From: Branchipolynoe longqiensis
Taxonomy: Eukaryota; Annelida; Polychaeta; Phyllodocida; Polynoidae
Direction: 5' to 3'
Length of the DNA stretch: 64,000 nucleotides
Assembly: GCA_030323885.1 (NCBI GenBank)
Contig: CM059188.1
Span: forward strand, 115,347,430-115,411,429
Below, piece by piece: positions 11,424 through 21,699 of the stretch (the first letter of the stretch is position 1; each line of letters starts with the position of its first letter). The position numbers and the translations under genes were made by a program. The notes under the pieces are model-generated. The model ran no database searches. It saw only the letters and a list, made by a program, of their open reading frames with translations, and had not been told where the DNA came from.

Positions 11424-11668
11424 GGTCGTTGAAGTTTTACGTCCTGGAAAAATCTAAGGTTATATCAGGACAAGTAACGACTCGTGACAGTGTGCACTCA
11501 TGGCGACTTTATAATGCTACCCCACTGGGAGACCAGGCCACTAGCAACATGACCTACTATCCCACTCAGTCACATTATCCTGACACTGACCCAACCAGTC
11601 CATGCTCTCTCCTAATAATGCAGAGCACCTGGCTCGGAAGCGACAAGTAAACATTTTTAAGTCGTCAT
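11424..11668 (-). mobile_element. SINE-A copy, head missing
   Basis: Reverse complement of the tail and body, ending before the tRNA-like head and abutting an LTR-like repeat. Confidence 0.75.
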
Positions 11669-11674
11669 GCTCAC

Positions 11675-11950
11675 CAGTTCTGTAGAGTTGGTACCTGGAT
11701 CTGTGGAAGTGCAAGTAGGCTAGAAGGAAAACAATAGTAAGAGTGAGTGAAGTAAAATAGAGCAAGCCCTCTATCTTTATTTAAATAGTTCCAAGGTTCC
11801 CTGGAAGGATCTCACATCATTCATGTCACTCAATAGGAGAACAGCATTTTTGGTCTCCATGGCCACCGAGTCGTCGGCCCACCACCAGTGGCTGCCTGGC
11901 CACAAGTGACCTTGACCTGCTGCTACTCACAGCTTGATTGTGTTGACCGC
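11675..11950 (-). mobile_element. LTR-like repeat X, copy 1
   Basis: On the minus strand it contains GGCCACTGGTGG-type sequence, CTGTTCTCCTATTGAGTGACA, an AATAAAGATAG polyadenylation-type motif and CAGGTACCAACTCTAC. Copies at 27.4 and 61.4 kb share the order of these blocks, which looks like a solo LTR or TRIM. Ends were not defined. Confidence 0.5.
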
Positions 11951-11972
11951 TATTGGATTGTGTTGACCGTTA

Positions 11973-12572
11973 TGGGGCTGTCACACTACGACGTTTCTCC
12001 CGGCGACCCGTCAGCGTTGAAAATAAAATCTTGCGCGTCGAGAAACGTCAAACTTTTCGGCGGTTTGGGGGAAAAGATCGGCGTCAGCGCGGCGCGTTAT
12101 GCGCGCGCGGCCAACGTGTGTCGACGCGCTGGGGGAAAAAAAAAAAAAGTTTGGCGCGACGTCTTCATTTAACCTTAAATGTTGCTAGGGCGTAAAACAA
12201 AAATGGCCCAGTTTGTCGCAACGTGTGAGCAACGACCCTCCCGCGCGCGCGCCGTCTACCTAGCGTTCCCATAACATTATTCCGGTGCGTCCAATGCAGC
12301 GCGACGCGCGCCTAACGTCCTTACCCATATATTTGCACGTGTTGTCGATCGCTGTTTTTTTTTGACAAGCTTAAAACCTTGGGCGACCGGCAACGCGCGC
12401 CGACCTTGTCTGCCGACCATCAACGTCAAGCATAATGTACCGACCTGTACCGACCTGTACCGACGCGCGCATAACGCGCCCCCAGCGCGTCTCGATATTT
12501 CACTAATTATTGCCCAAAATCAACACACGTCGACGGGTCGCCGGTAAGAAGCGTCGTAGTGTGACAGCCCCA
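11973..12572. mobile_element. MITE-P copy D, 600-bp TIR element with TA duplication
   Basis: The inverted termini TGGGGCTGTCACACTACGAC match on both sides for about 40 bases and are flanked by TA (11971-11972, 12573-12574). The interior is very CpG-rich and made of GCGCGTCGAG, CGACGCGC and ACCGACCTGTACC-type words in both orientations. It has no coding capacity. It carries a short SINE-A tail fragment at about 12171-12203. Confidence 0.85.
12171..12203 (+). mobile_element. SINE-A 3'-tail fragment inside MITE-P copy D
   Basis: CCTTAAATGTTGCTAGGGCG followed by TAAAACAAAA matches only the final ~33 bases of SINE-A. It looks like an extremely 5'-truncated insertion. Confidence 0.5.
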
Positions 12573-12596
12573 TAACTCAGGCAGAAGGGCCAGGTC

Positions 12597-12616
12597 CTGA
12601 GTGTATTTACACTCAG
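12597..12616. repeat. Perfect 9-bp inverted repeat
   Basis: CTGAGTGTA/TACACTCAG with a 2-nt centre lies 25 bp right of MITE-P copy D. Role unknown. Confidence 0.6.
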
Positions 12617-12682
12617 GCCTGCCAGCACTCATTATGTCCATCTTCATGCAACTCAGATATTACCCAACCAATATATATATAT

Positions 12683-12854
12683 AGTAAAACCTCTCTAAAT
12701 CGACGACCTCGGGACCGACTTTAAGTGGTCCATTGAGGGAGGTGGTCGGTTTAGAGAATTAAAATATCTTTACAGTGGTATTATTGGGACCCAAATGAAG
12801 CGATCAATATGGCGATTGGTCGATCTGTGGAGGGGTCGGTATAGAGAGGTTTTC
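12683..12854. mobile_element. pogo/Tigger-like MITE
   Basis: Inverted termini AAAACCTCTCTAAATCGAC and GGTATAGAGAGGTTTT surround about 130 bp containing further GGTCGGTTTAGAG words. The terminus resembles pogo-group ends in general form. No transposase is present. Confidence 0.65.
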
Positions 12855-13372
12855 ATCACCATCATCATGGTGTCGGTCGCGATGCGACAAAGACTGCTTT
12901 CATTACTTGACTGCCGCTCTCCATTTAGCTTTCTGCTGTGAGAGTTGCGTCCATGAGTCGGTCTTTTTCATGAAAGCTGCCTGCAAAGGTGTTGAAGTGC
13001 TGCTGGCTTTTGCAAGTTACCAGCGGCACTCTCTCGGGGAGCAAATAGAGGTTTCACACCGGCAAGAACATGTCAAGACAGGCGCAAAACTATTTGTCCC
13101 TGCAGTGGCTGGGCGGGAGATGTTGGGAGTTCCATACATCAACCGCCCTTAATGCTGCCACAGTGACATGGTTTTCTGCTTAGGGTTTGCTCCCTTAGCC
13201 TTCGGTTCTTTCAAGAACCTGTACCACAAGGCAGTGTTTTACAACTCTGCAGGGCAGGGGCTTCAAACTCCCTGATGCATTGCTATAATATACAAGCTGA
13301 CCTGGCTAGGCATAACGCATAACATATAAAAGAATTGCCCTCCCCTCTGCCTTATATCGGAATATTTTACTA
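12855..13372. other. No gene called
   Basis: An 81-codon open frame lies at 12907-13152 (plus), but no family could be recognised. The sequence is moderately GC-rich and may be an unrecognised repeat. Confidence 0.4.
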
Positions 13373-13458
13373 TTGGTTTGACTCAACAAGGGTTTGAATC
13401 CCCCCATCTACCAAAAGCGGAAGACAGACGCTCAACTCATTCGGCCATCCCGTCTGGT
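13373..13458 (-). mobile_element. SINE-A head fragment, type L
   Basis: Only the tRNA-like head is present on the minus strand, from ACGGGATGGCCGAATGAG through a degenerate B box. Confidence 0.75.
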
Positions 13459-13649
13459 GGGACCAGTTAAGATTGCGACAAGAATGCTCCATGTCAGGCA
13501 AAGCCCTTGGATGCATATTCGCTTTGGCAGATCTACTGCTGAGCCGTTCTTTCTCTACAGGAACTGGTTCTAATAATAACTCTAATAATAACTCTCTGTG
13601 CAACAGCAGATTGCACCCATATTGGAACGATTCGTTCTTATCTGATCAT

Positions 13650-13955
13650 AGAAGTTAAAAGTGCATAGTCAGATAAAAGCAGGAATTTATCAAAAGCAAA
13701 AGACTTACATATATTTGATCATAAGCATCTTACTTAGATATTGGTGCACATATTAAACATGTGATATTATCTAGATGGGGAGATTAAGTCAATTTAATAG
13801 AACATGTTAGCACGTTTTGACTTCATTTATCTCCTAAGTTAGCTGTTTAATATTTCAGTTACTTCCGACTCAAGTAAAGTATGTACTGTATTCATCTCAG
13901 AAACTGGCAGAATAGAAAAAACCATCGGAATATATTACGTTAAGCAATAGCAAAC
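13650..13955. mobile_element. MITE-T copy
   Basis: Both ends are recognisable although mutated (TTAAAAGTGCATAGTCAGAT at the left, ACCATCGGAATATATTACG at the right), with the family interior between. Confidence 0.65.
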
Positions 13956-14016
13956 CTAGTTATTACATGGATGGTTGACCACTTAGGAATATGACGTGCT
14001 ATCGACGTCCTGCTAT

Positions 14017-14112
14017 AAACCAAAGACCCTATAACACTAAGACGGTGCACTCCCTATCTCTCCCATGGTAATGTACATTTTGCAGTGCCATCTTGTAGTG
14101 GGTTTGATCAGC
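14017..14112. repeat. Short repeat Z, copy 1
   Basis: ACCAAAGACCCTATAACAC and, about 60 bp later, GTGGGTTTGATCAGC. The same two blocks recur at 15.9, 43.35 and 43.65 kb in either orientation. Class unknown. Confidence 0.5.
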
Positions 14113-14221
14113 CCGGCTGCTGGCTGGTGTTTCACATGTAAACACATAGGCCTACAAGGCGAGAGGGTGAGTTTAAAATTTAAAAAAGAGATTTCCTGTC
14201 ATTTGGATTTGGCCGATGTTG

Positions 14222-15110
14222 CACCTACTGCCTGGTCCCCCCCTCCCTCTGCCCCACCCTCCCTCATCCCCCGACCCTCCCAATCCCTCCCACCTCCCGC
14301 CCTCCCTCCTCCCGGTTCCACCACCCTTCCCCGCCCCCCCCCCCCCCCTTTCCCTATCTCCTCCTCATCCATCTTACCCAGTAGACTCCCAGCGCTCTCA
14401 CACAACACCTTCGTCCCCTCCCCCTTCCTCCCTTCCCCTTCACCCCTTCCTCTCTGCCTCCTCCTTTTCCCTCACACTCCCTCTCCCCCCACCCTCCTTA
14501 GTCGGCGGTCTCAAACCTCACCTCATGACCCCCTCCCTGATGTAATTGTGGGGTGCGGGGAGGTCGGTCCCCACTGGTTGCATATTGCTACTCCTATAGA
14601 ACTCCCACCACCACCACTACCCCCACTCTACTCCTCCACCTCTCCACCCCACCCATCCCCACCATTCTGTGTGGTGGGGGTTGACAGTGTGTGTGGTGGG
14701 GGCTGTATGTGGGTATGGTGGGGGTGTAGGTGTAGGTGTGTGTGGTTGGTGCGTAGGGTGTGTCTGGTGGAGGTGTAGGTGGTTTGTGGTGGAGTTGTAG
14801 GGGTCTTGCAGAGTGGCACCTCACAATCGTTAGCATCCCTAAACCCCCACCACACACCTACACCCTCACTACAACCCTAAACCTCCACCACACACACCTA
14901 AACCCCCCACTACACGCCTATAACCCCAACAGATCCCTAAACCCCCACAACACCCCCCACCACACACCTACACTCCCACCACACACACACACCACACCTA
15001 CACCACCGTGACACACCTACACCATCACCACAGACACCTACACCTCAACCCCACACACCTACACCTCCAAGACACACACACCACAACCTTACTACAAACC
15101 TACTATCTCA
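14222..15110. repeat. Low-complexity block: C-rich tract and inverted CACC/GGTG minisatellite
   Basis: 14222-14500 is C-rich (CCTCCC, polyC at 14333-14348). 14670-14805 is G/T-rich (GGTGGGGGTGTAGGTGTG) and 14840-15080 carries the complementary C/A-rich words (CCCCCACCACACACCTACAC) on the same strand, so the array inverts near 14820. The 237-codon frame across 14065-14778 is a product of this composition and is not called as a gene. Confidence 0.75.
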
Positions 15111-15312
15111 CTAACACGCATTACTAAAATATGACATCTGCCACGCAAAACAGGTAATAAGCGCAGTGATTTACACAACTACCCACCAGAGGGAGATGCG
15201 TGTACTGCATGCACCAGCGCACACACACCCACACAAAAACAATCAATCTAACTAAAACTACAAGTTAAATTCGCAAAATCAAACAACCACTCTCCGAAAA
15301 ACACAGATAAAT

Positions 15313-15929
15313 ATGGTAAAAGAAATTGAATGCAAGATGGGGAGGGGCACACACTTTGCCCACCTAAAGTGCCAGAGTGCATCCAACAAAATCGACACAA
15401 TAAAAATAAACCTAAACAGAGAAAATCTTGACATACTGACACTGTCAGAAACATGGTTCACTAACAGCAACAAAAACAACACCCTTAACATAGATGGATA
15501 TAGGCTTGTACATAATGATAGACAGCAAAATAACACACTAAACCAAACGAAAAAGGGTGGAGGTATTGCCCTTTACTGCAAAGACACCAACAATCTAGAT
15601 CCTGAAGCACTAAGAAGGGCTAACTTATCAAATGAACACATAGAACTACTATGGTGCCTGATAAAAAATGAAAAATAAACAAATATAGCCATAACAAGCC
15701 TGTACAGACCTCCATCAGGGGAAATTGAACTTCTCATTGAAGCCCTAGAGAAGAGCATAAACACCCTAAACAAAACTGACAAAGGCAGAAATCTTCATAC
15801 TAGGGGACTTTAATGTAAATTACAACAGCAATGATAAAAATAAACTAATGCTGCAAACACAATTACATCTTAGGCCTACAACAGCTCATCACTGAAAAGG
15901 CAAGGCTAAGTAAAAATAGCACAACAATT
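15313..15929 (+). pseudogene. LINE endonuclease-domain relic
   Basis: An open frame at 15313-15678 reads a LINE apurinic-type endonuclease fragment: LDILTLSETWF followed by INIDGY-like and KGGGIALY segments. After a stop, ITSLYRPPSGEIELLIEAL continues and a shifted frame reads GDFNVNYNSND, the family's conserved GDFN motif. Endonuclease domains nick target DNA in CR1, L2 and Jockey-type LINEs. The copy has at least one stop and one frameshift and no reverse transcriptase nearby. It is cut by repeat Z at 15930. The exact LINE clade is undecided. Confidence 0.75.
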
Positions 15930-16020
15930 GATCAAACCCACCACCTGGTGCGCTGGCTGTTCTCTTGATTTCACAATACAGGCTGAGTGAGCTGTCTTAG
16001 TGTGATAGGGTCTTTGTATA
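15930..16020. repeat. Short repeat Z, copy 2
   Basis: GATCAAACCCACCACCTGG at the left and TGATAGGGTCTTTGTAT at the right, the inverted order of copy 1. It interrupts the LINE relic. Confidence 0.5.
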
Positions 16021-16033
16021 AACTTATAATCTT

Positions 16034-16084
16034 TCAGATAAGTGATTGGTAAGTGATTGGTAAGTGATTGGTAAGTGATGTATG
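16034..16084. repeat. 11-bp tandem repeat
   Basis: GTAAGTGATTG is repeated about 4-5 times. Confidence 0.85.
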
Positions 16085-16103
16085 GATGCATGTACAGCGT
16101 AGA

Positions 16104-16212
16104 TAATATATATATATATTCCCTATGATATGTTATCTTGCTACACCATGTGATCGTCCACAGCTAAATTATGTGCATAATCTACATCATCGTTTCTTTC
16201 CTGAATTAATTT
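16104..16212. repeat. Flanking repeat, left copy
   Basis: (TA)n then TTCCCTATGATATGTTATC and CTTTCCTGAATTAAT recur with differences at 18302-18402, on the far side of the HE pair. The HE pair may have inserted into, or been duplicated with, this sequence. Confidence 0.55.
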
Positions 16213-16735
16213 GCAGCGCTCGGACACACAAGAGAAGGCATATATAAGTATTTATATTTATTGAATGGATGCTCCATCATGGAATATCATAGGGTTATCT
16301 CAATCATCATATCATAACAGATAACAAAAATAAACAAAAAAGTCAGTGCCACAGAGGCGAGTGAGGCTGGCTCAAATGCGGGTGACTGGCACCAGTGTCA
16401 CGGAAGGACTGGCTTCCTTATCGTTCATCAATTGGCTGTTGTAGTTGGAAAATGTGACTGGGCACATTTCTGAAGCAACATGAGAGATACATTTAAGGCA
16501 TAGAAAATAGAGGCAATTAGTGAAATCAGCACTTAACCCCTACCAATGACTGAACTAAGGAAAAAAAAAAAAAAGGAAAAAAAAGGGTTGGTGGGTGGGA
16601 AAATCTGACTTGCTTGTTTGCGGGCTTGTGGCAAAGTGAGGTTTGCGGGCAGAGTAGGTCATATGCGGGTCACGAAAAGGTCATGTTAGCCTCGCTCACG
16701 AATTAATGATGTTGCCTCACCAACATACATAATTC
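16213..16735. mobile_element. HE element, unit 1 of tandem pair
   Basis: Starts GCAGCGCTCGGACACACAAG after AATTT and ends in the hairpin ATGTTGCCTCACCAACAT followed by AATTC (16731-16735). It repeats at 16736 with a period of 523 bp and a few substitutions. It contains TTTATATTTATTG near the left and GGGTTGGTGGGTGGG near the middle. There is no open reading frame. Confidence 0.65.
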
Positions 16736-17277
16736 ACAGCACTCGGACACACAAGAGAAGGCATATATAAGTATTTATATTTATTGAATGGATGCTCCAT
16801 CATGGAATATCATAGGGTTATCTCAATCATCATATCATAACAGATAACAAAAATAAACAAAAAAGACAGTGCCACAGAGGCACGTGAGGCTGGCTCAAAT
16901 GTGGGTGACTGGCAGCAGTGTCACGGAAGGACTGGCTTCCTTATCGTTCATCAATTGGCTGTTGTAGTTGGCAAATGCGACTGGGCACATTTCTGAAGCG
17001 AGATGAGAGATACATTTAAGGCATAGAACATAGAGGCAATTAGTGAAATCAGCATTTAACCCAACAAAGTTGAAAAGTGCTGATGAAACTAGAATGACTG
17101 GTAGCAGTTCTAGACATGTTTTTCTGGGATGACTGGGGATGGCCCTAATACCGGGAATGAAACTTGTATGACATTAATCTGAACTGTGACAAATGACTCG
17201 TAGTTGTGTCAGTACAGCCCTGACAGCTAGTGTGACAGCTACTAGACATTGTGATAGCAATATTAATTTGGTCTAGG

Positions 17278-17480
17278 TCACTTAATGTTCCTATCATAAC
17301 AATGCGTCTCTGAGGACTGCAGCTTCAGTGGAAATGGAAGCAGAAAGTATCCATCATGCCCATGCTGCGGGACGACTGCGACTGTGCCAGGGAACACGTT
17401 GGCGCTCGTCTGAAAAGCTCCCTCAAAGATGTGAACCTGCTCTGTGTTACGGAGGCGTGGCGGTCGTCGTGAAGTAACCT
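17278..17480 (-). other. Exon-like segment with 3' splice-site signal (hypothetical)
   Basis: On the minus strand a T-rich tract and CCCCTATCTTACAG end at about 17481, a good match to a 3' splice site, and an open frame of about 65 codons follows to a stop at 17278 (near YFLLPFPLKLQSS and HCYDRNIK). A diverged copy lies at 17915-18050 and stops at an equivalent place. I do not recognise the protein. It could be a terminal exon of a host or transposon gene, or chance. Confidence 0.3.
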
Positions 17481-17914
17481 GTAAGATAGGGGCAAAAAAA
17501 ACAAAACAATTGGTGACAATTGGTAGGCATGTTTTACTGAATTTTGTCATAACTATGAAATGCTATCTTTTCTTGTTATGACATTAGCTCTAGACTATGT
17601 AGCACTACTTCAATGCTCTAATACAGAACTTCAGTTCCCGACTTCAGCTTCAAGACTAATTCTCAGTATAGCTTCACGGCTACGAGCCAAAACTGCCTGA
17701 GACTGGAAATCGAACCAGAACCCTCCCTTGTGCTGCAGACTGGCTGCCATAAGGGTTTGTTGGCTGAATTGAGTGTTAACTTGCAAATATGGGGACATTA
17801 AAACATAGTACAGCTGCAGAAATGAGAAGAATGAGTATTCAACCTGCAGTATGAATTAACGTCATTATGTAAGGTAAGTCATATTATTACCACAATTGTA
17901 ATTTTGTCTCTTTC

Positions 17915-18050
17915 AGTTAATGGTACTCATCATAACAAAAACTGCTTAGCACTGCATCTTGAGTGCAGTGGAAAGAGAAATGTATCAATCGTGACCAGTA
18001 TTGCGGGACGACAGACCATGTTCTTGAGAACATGTTGACCTTCCTCTCAA
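17915..18050 (-). other. Diverged duplicate of the exon-like segment
   Basis: Aligns with 17280-17405 (CATCATAACAA, GTATCAATCGTGACC, TTGCGGGACGAC). The same minus-strand frame stays open to a stop at an equivalent position. No splice-site signal was seen at its start. Confidence 0.3.
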
Positions 18051-18301
18051 TGGCTCACTAAAATCTGACTTGCTTGTTTGCGGGCTTGTGGCGAAGTGAG
18101 GTTTGTGGGCAGAGTAGGTCATATGCGGGTCACAAAAAGGTCATGTTAGCCTTGCTCGCAAATTAATGATGTTGCCTCACCAACATACGTAAGTAACATG
18201 AATGCATTTATAGCAGAATTCTGGTTCAGCGTAACAGGCGGTTTGGCAAAATACAAATAATAAACACTTTTATGATTTAAAATCACATAAGGGATTATCT
18301 A

Positions 18302-18402
18302 ACATATATATATATATATTTCCTATGACATGTTATCTTGCTACACTATGTAATTTTCCACAGTTAAATTATGGGCAATCCACGTCGTCTCTTCTTTCCT
18401 GA
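18302..18402. repeat. Flanking repeat, right copy
   Basis: Counterpart of 16104-16212: (TA)n, TTTCCTATGACATGTTATC and CTTTCCTGAATTAAT. Confidence 0.55.
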
Positions 18403-18680
18403 ATTAATCAAACATGAAGGCCTAATCCGCATGATTTCTAATTTACTGCATTAATTAAACAGCAAAATATCAAAAGGGTCCAAATTCGGGTTTCGATTTA
18501 TTGAAGAGCCCATGAATTCACTGTGATTATGAATAATGTGAGATGATGAATAAATTACGCATTATTTGGCAGATCCGCCTCTGCTCGTTAATCTCCCATT
18601 GTAATTTTAGAATGCTTTACTGGGTTGTGATCTTGGGGTAAAGTTACTGACGTTGGCAAAGCACTCACTAACTGGAGGGA

Positions 18681-19013
18681 ACCAGATGGGATGGCCGACT
18701 GAGTTGAGCATCCGTCTCGCTCTTTGGTAGATCGTGAGATTAAACCCCTTGGGTTTGAACATTGGTCGAGTCAACTCAATGACTTAAGCATTTATACTTG
18801 TCGCTTCCTAGCCAGCTGCTCTGCATTATTAAGATAGGGCTGGTTGGGTCAGTGTCAGGAGAGAGGATAATGTGACTTGAGTGGGATATTTGGTCATGGT
18901 GATGGTGGCATGTGTCTCCCAGTGGGGCAGCACTATACTGTTGCCTTGAATATACAGTCACAAGTCATCCTGATTTGACCTTAGAAGTTGCCAGGACGTA
19001 AACTTCAACAACC
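18681..19013 (+). mobile_element. SINE-A copy, type L head
   Basis: Complete head, body and tail (ACGTAAACTTCAACAACC). The B box is mutated (GGTTTGAACATTGG). Confidence 0.8.
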
Positions 19014-19014
19014 A

Positions 19015-19521
19015 ACCTCTCGTCATTGCAAATGAATATATGACACCAAACTATATAGACAAATACAATATGTATTACCCAATTTGATGTCAGCCAACCA
19101 GAAGCTGCCACATCCTCTATATAATGCTCTAGTCGGTATGAAATTGATATACTTCAACTGGAAATCAGAAAAATTAATTTATATTTGACAGAAAAGAATT
19201 ATGATATTTTTGTTGGTGTTTGCGCCTGAACCCATTTATGGTTGGTTTAATTTGAAATAATCAAGACCCCTCATTTACATTACTAATTCATTATCCATCC
19301 ACCAATTTAATTTAGCATATTATTCTGAGGAATGTTCCTCCGTTCCCCACTTCACCCCTAATGAACCTCATTTTGAGGAATAATGTCACAAATATCAACC
19401 ATTTATCTTATCTCCAAAAAATAACGTTGGCCTTGGCTGCCGACAGTCAGAATCACTTGGCGGATGTTGTCTGCATAGCGACTACTATTTGTCTGTGTAG
19501 ATTATCAGTTGTGGGTTAGCA
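19015..19521. other. No gene seen
   Basis: AT-rich background without a recognised repeat. Confidence 0.5.
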
Positions 19522-20257
19522 TTAAAGTTGTACAGTCCGATGGTTTTATGTTTCTCTCATTTTCTGAGATAAACAGATTAAGTTGATTAGTATAATCTAC
19601 CTTACATTGGTTTGAAGTAACTTATATTTTAAATAGCTACCTTTTCAGATTTTTGAAGTGTAAACATGATACATTAATTTTGGCAAGCGTGGCAAAACTA
19701 TAATGCTATAGGCTTCTGCAGTAATTCGCTACACTCGGCTGTAATGAAAGAGAAACAGGACAGAAAAGAAACAGAAGCAGCAACTGGATTAAATAAAGTA
19801 TTTAATAAAAAAACAAGTCGGACCTTGGCAGGTGTTCAAAGATGTATCAGGCAGCGACAGAGGCCAGTAATCATATGCTGACTGGAATGCATAACCAGGA
19901 AGTTCAGCGCGATGGAGAGATGGGTAGTAACATATCGGGGATCAGCGCTCACCCCCCGAGAAAGAGGGTTGGTGGGTGGGGAAACGGTGTGCAGCGTAGC
20001 AGTGTCGGAAGCAAAGTGAGTGAGAGCAGAGAGGGCGATTAGCAGGAAAGGTAAACAGACAGCAGCCTCGTGAGCAAATTACTCATGTTAGCCTCGGGCC
20101 AACATGCACAACACGGTCTATTAAATTGACTCAGTCTTCCCTTATATGAGGTGACAAATGTTTAATAAGTGCACCATATCAGATATGTAAAATCAAATCT
20201 AAATAATTGTTCTGGTTTAGACAATTTGATCTTTTCACCAGACAATGCAGCTTTAAA
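19522..20257. mobile_element. MITE-T copy interrupted by an HE element
   Basis: The left terminus TTAAAGTTGTACAGTCCGATG is at 19522 and the right terminus ATGCAGCTTTAA ends at about 20256. The family sequence breaks at GCTTCTGCAGTA (19726) and resumes at GTCTATTAAATTGACTCAG (about 20115). The 382 bp between is an HE element. Confidence 0.75.
19728..20109. mobile_element. HE element inside MITE-T
   Basis: Starts after AATTC (19723-19727) with GCTACACTCGGCTGTAATG and ends with the hairpin-like CATGTTAGCCTCGGGCCAACATG. It holds AATAAAGTATTTAATAAA near its left end and GGGTTGGTGGGTGGGG in the middle, as in the 16-kb units. Confidence 0.6.
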
Positions 20258-20799
20258 GCCAGCAGCATAATTGGCCTCTGGGCATGCTATTGTTCCGTGC
20301 TATATTTAGAAATATAATACCTGTTGTGCTTTATCATAATTCAAAACCAGACACATGGAATTCATTTTGTGGGACAATAAATGTATTAATCAGGCTTAAT
20401 AAATGTTATAGTAGCCATTGATATTTCTATCACTAGCTAACAAATTAGACAAGCTTTTAGTCAATCAGTACAGATGATCATAATAGCTTCATCTATTCTA
20501 TTCTAATTAAGGATAGTACAATCCAGAAAGGTGAATTAAGGCTGACTACTCATATTACTTATTTGCAGGTATTGATGAAGAGCTATATGTACTCTAATTA
20601 ATTAAATGATATCAGCATCTATATATATATATATATGTTCTGCAAATTGAAGACAGGAGAAAGCACCTATGGGAATATCACGGTCATACTCTCGAAGCAC
20701 ACCAGGCACACATCAGACAAAAGATTCATACTATCAGACATGAGGACCATCTAACTCTCAGCCAAATTGAGACAGGCGAGTAGATGGTACTTTACTAAC

Positions 20800-21690
20800 A
20801 AGATGTTTATTCACATCACAAAAGACACTATTTCATTTCCAGTGCCCTAATATTTAATACAGTCTAGAGGCACTCCTATTCTAGCATATTCTTGAGCAGC
20901 TCCACCTCGTAGATTATGCAATGTCACCAATGGCAACCAGGATAGCTTGGCTCCCTTCAATATCAATTGTACGCATTTGATGAACGATTGGCTGGTCAGA
21001 GGGTCCCCGTTTGACAGTATGAATGCTGGGGCGCCCTTATCCAGACATGTGTATCAACAGTAATTCTTCCATGCATGCACATGACAGAAGATTGAGTTGT
21101 GCACCCTTGGTAGTTTGACGTGGTACCTGTCCTCTCATTTATAGATGGTTTTTGTGCTACAGATGTGCACCAACAGATGTATTGTGTGTGCCTTGATGTC
21201 TCGAAACAGCAACATATGACCACCATCACCCAGCATCTCAGAATAGAATAAATAGGATTGTCTTAACAAACATATTTAACCAATTAACACAGCAGCAACA
21301 AATACAAGACCAGGTTTACCCATTTTTAGAAATGTTAATATAATTAACTTAACATGTTTTATTTTGAATGGCTAAGCTCTATTTACAACATTATTATTAA
21401 ATTTAAATACTCCCTTTTTAAGGACTCACAATGCATATTTATCAAAGACTTCCCATCTACCACATACAAGTTTCACCTAAGACTTAGCTCAACACAAATA
21501 ATTTTGTATTGCCCCTTCTGTTTTTAATTTATCATTTAAATATAAAGTATATAACATTGCCGTTTTAAGTTTGGGATATTTTGGATTAATATTCAGTTTT
21601 TTACAAAACTTAGAATATTCTTCAAAATGAACCCTTTTATTCCTCCATGTTCCTTCCGATAAGCCTGCCTTAAAATAGAAACTTAGCTTC
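20800..21690 (-). pseudogene. Tyrosine recombinase relic of the DIRS/Ngaro element
   Basis: An N-terminal segment at about 21420-21690 reads GLSEGTWRNKRVHF and LYLNDKLKTEGAIQNY. The catalytic part follows: LLRQSYLFYS keeps the first catalytic arginine, and HNLRGGA at about 20915 supplies the H-x-x-R motif. Frameshifts and stops occur throughout. The enzyme would join circular cDNA to the target. The second copy at 30.6-31.5 kb aligns along its length. Confidence 0.8.
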
Positions 21691-21699
21691 CTACCTAAG

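Larger units (their letters stand above)
16736..18190. mobile_element. HE element, unit 2 of tandem pair, interrupted
   Basis: Matches unit 1 from 16736 to about 17060 and again from about 18059 (AAATCTGACTTGCTTG) to the hairpin end at 18190. The ~1.0 kb between (17061-18058) is foreign to unit 1 and carries the exon-like segments described separately. Confidence 0.6.

Noticed and set aside
11888..12547. Open frames of 60-94 codons
   Set aside because: They lie inside the CpG-rich interior of MITE-P copy D; no homology and the frames are not shared with related elements.
14065..14778. A 237-codon frame rich in proline and serine
   Set aside because: It spans a C-rich tract and the inverted minisatellite; composition explains the lack of stops.
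14820..14960. CCCTAAACC motifs resembling telomere repeats
   Set aside because: They are scattered variants within the CACC minisatellite, not a regular telomeric array.
17080..17110. CTGATGA motif, considered as a hammerhead ribozyme core (also near 51575 on the minus strand)
   Set aside because: No GAAA partner or helix II/III pairing at the required distances; no retrozyme-like tandem structure.
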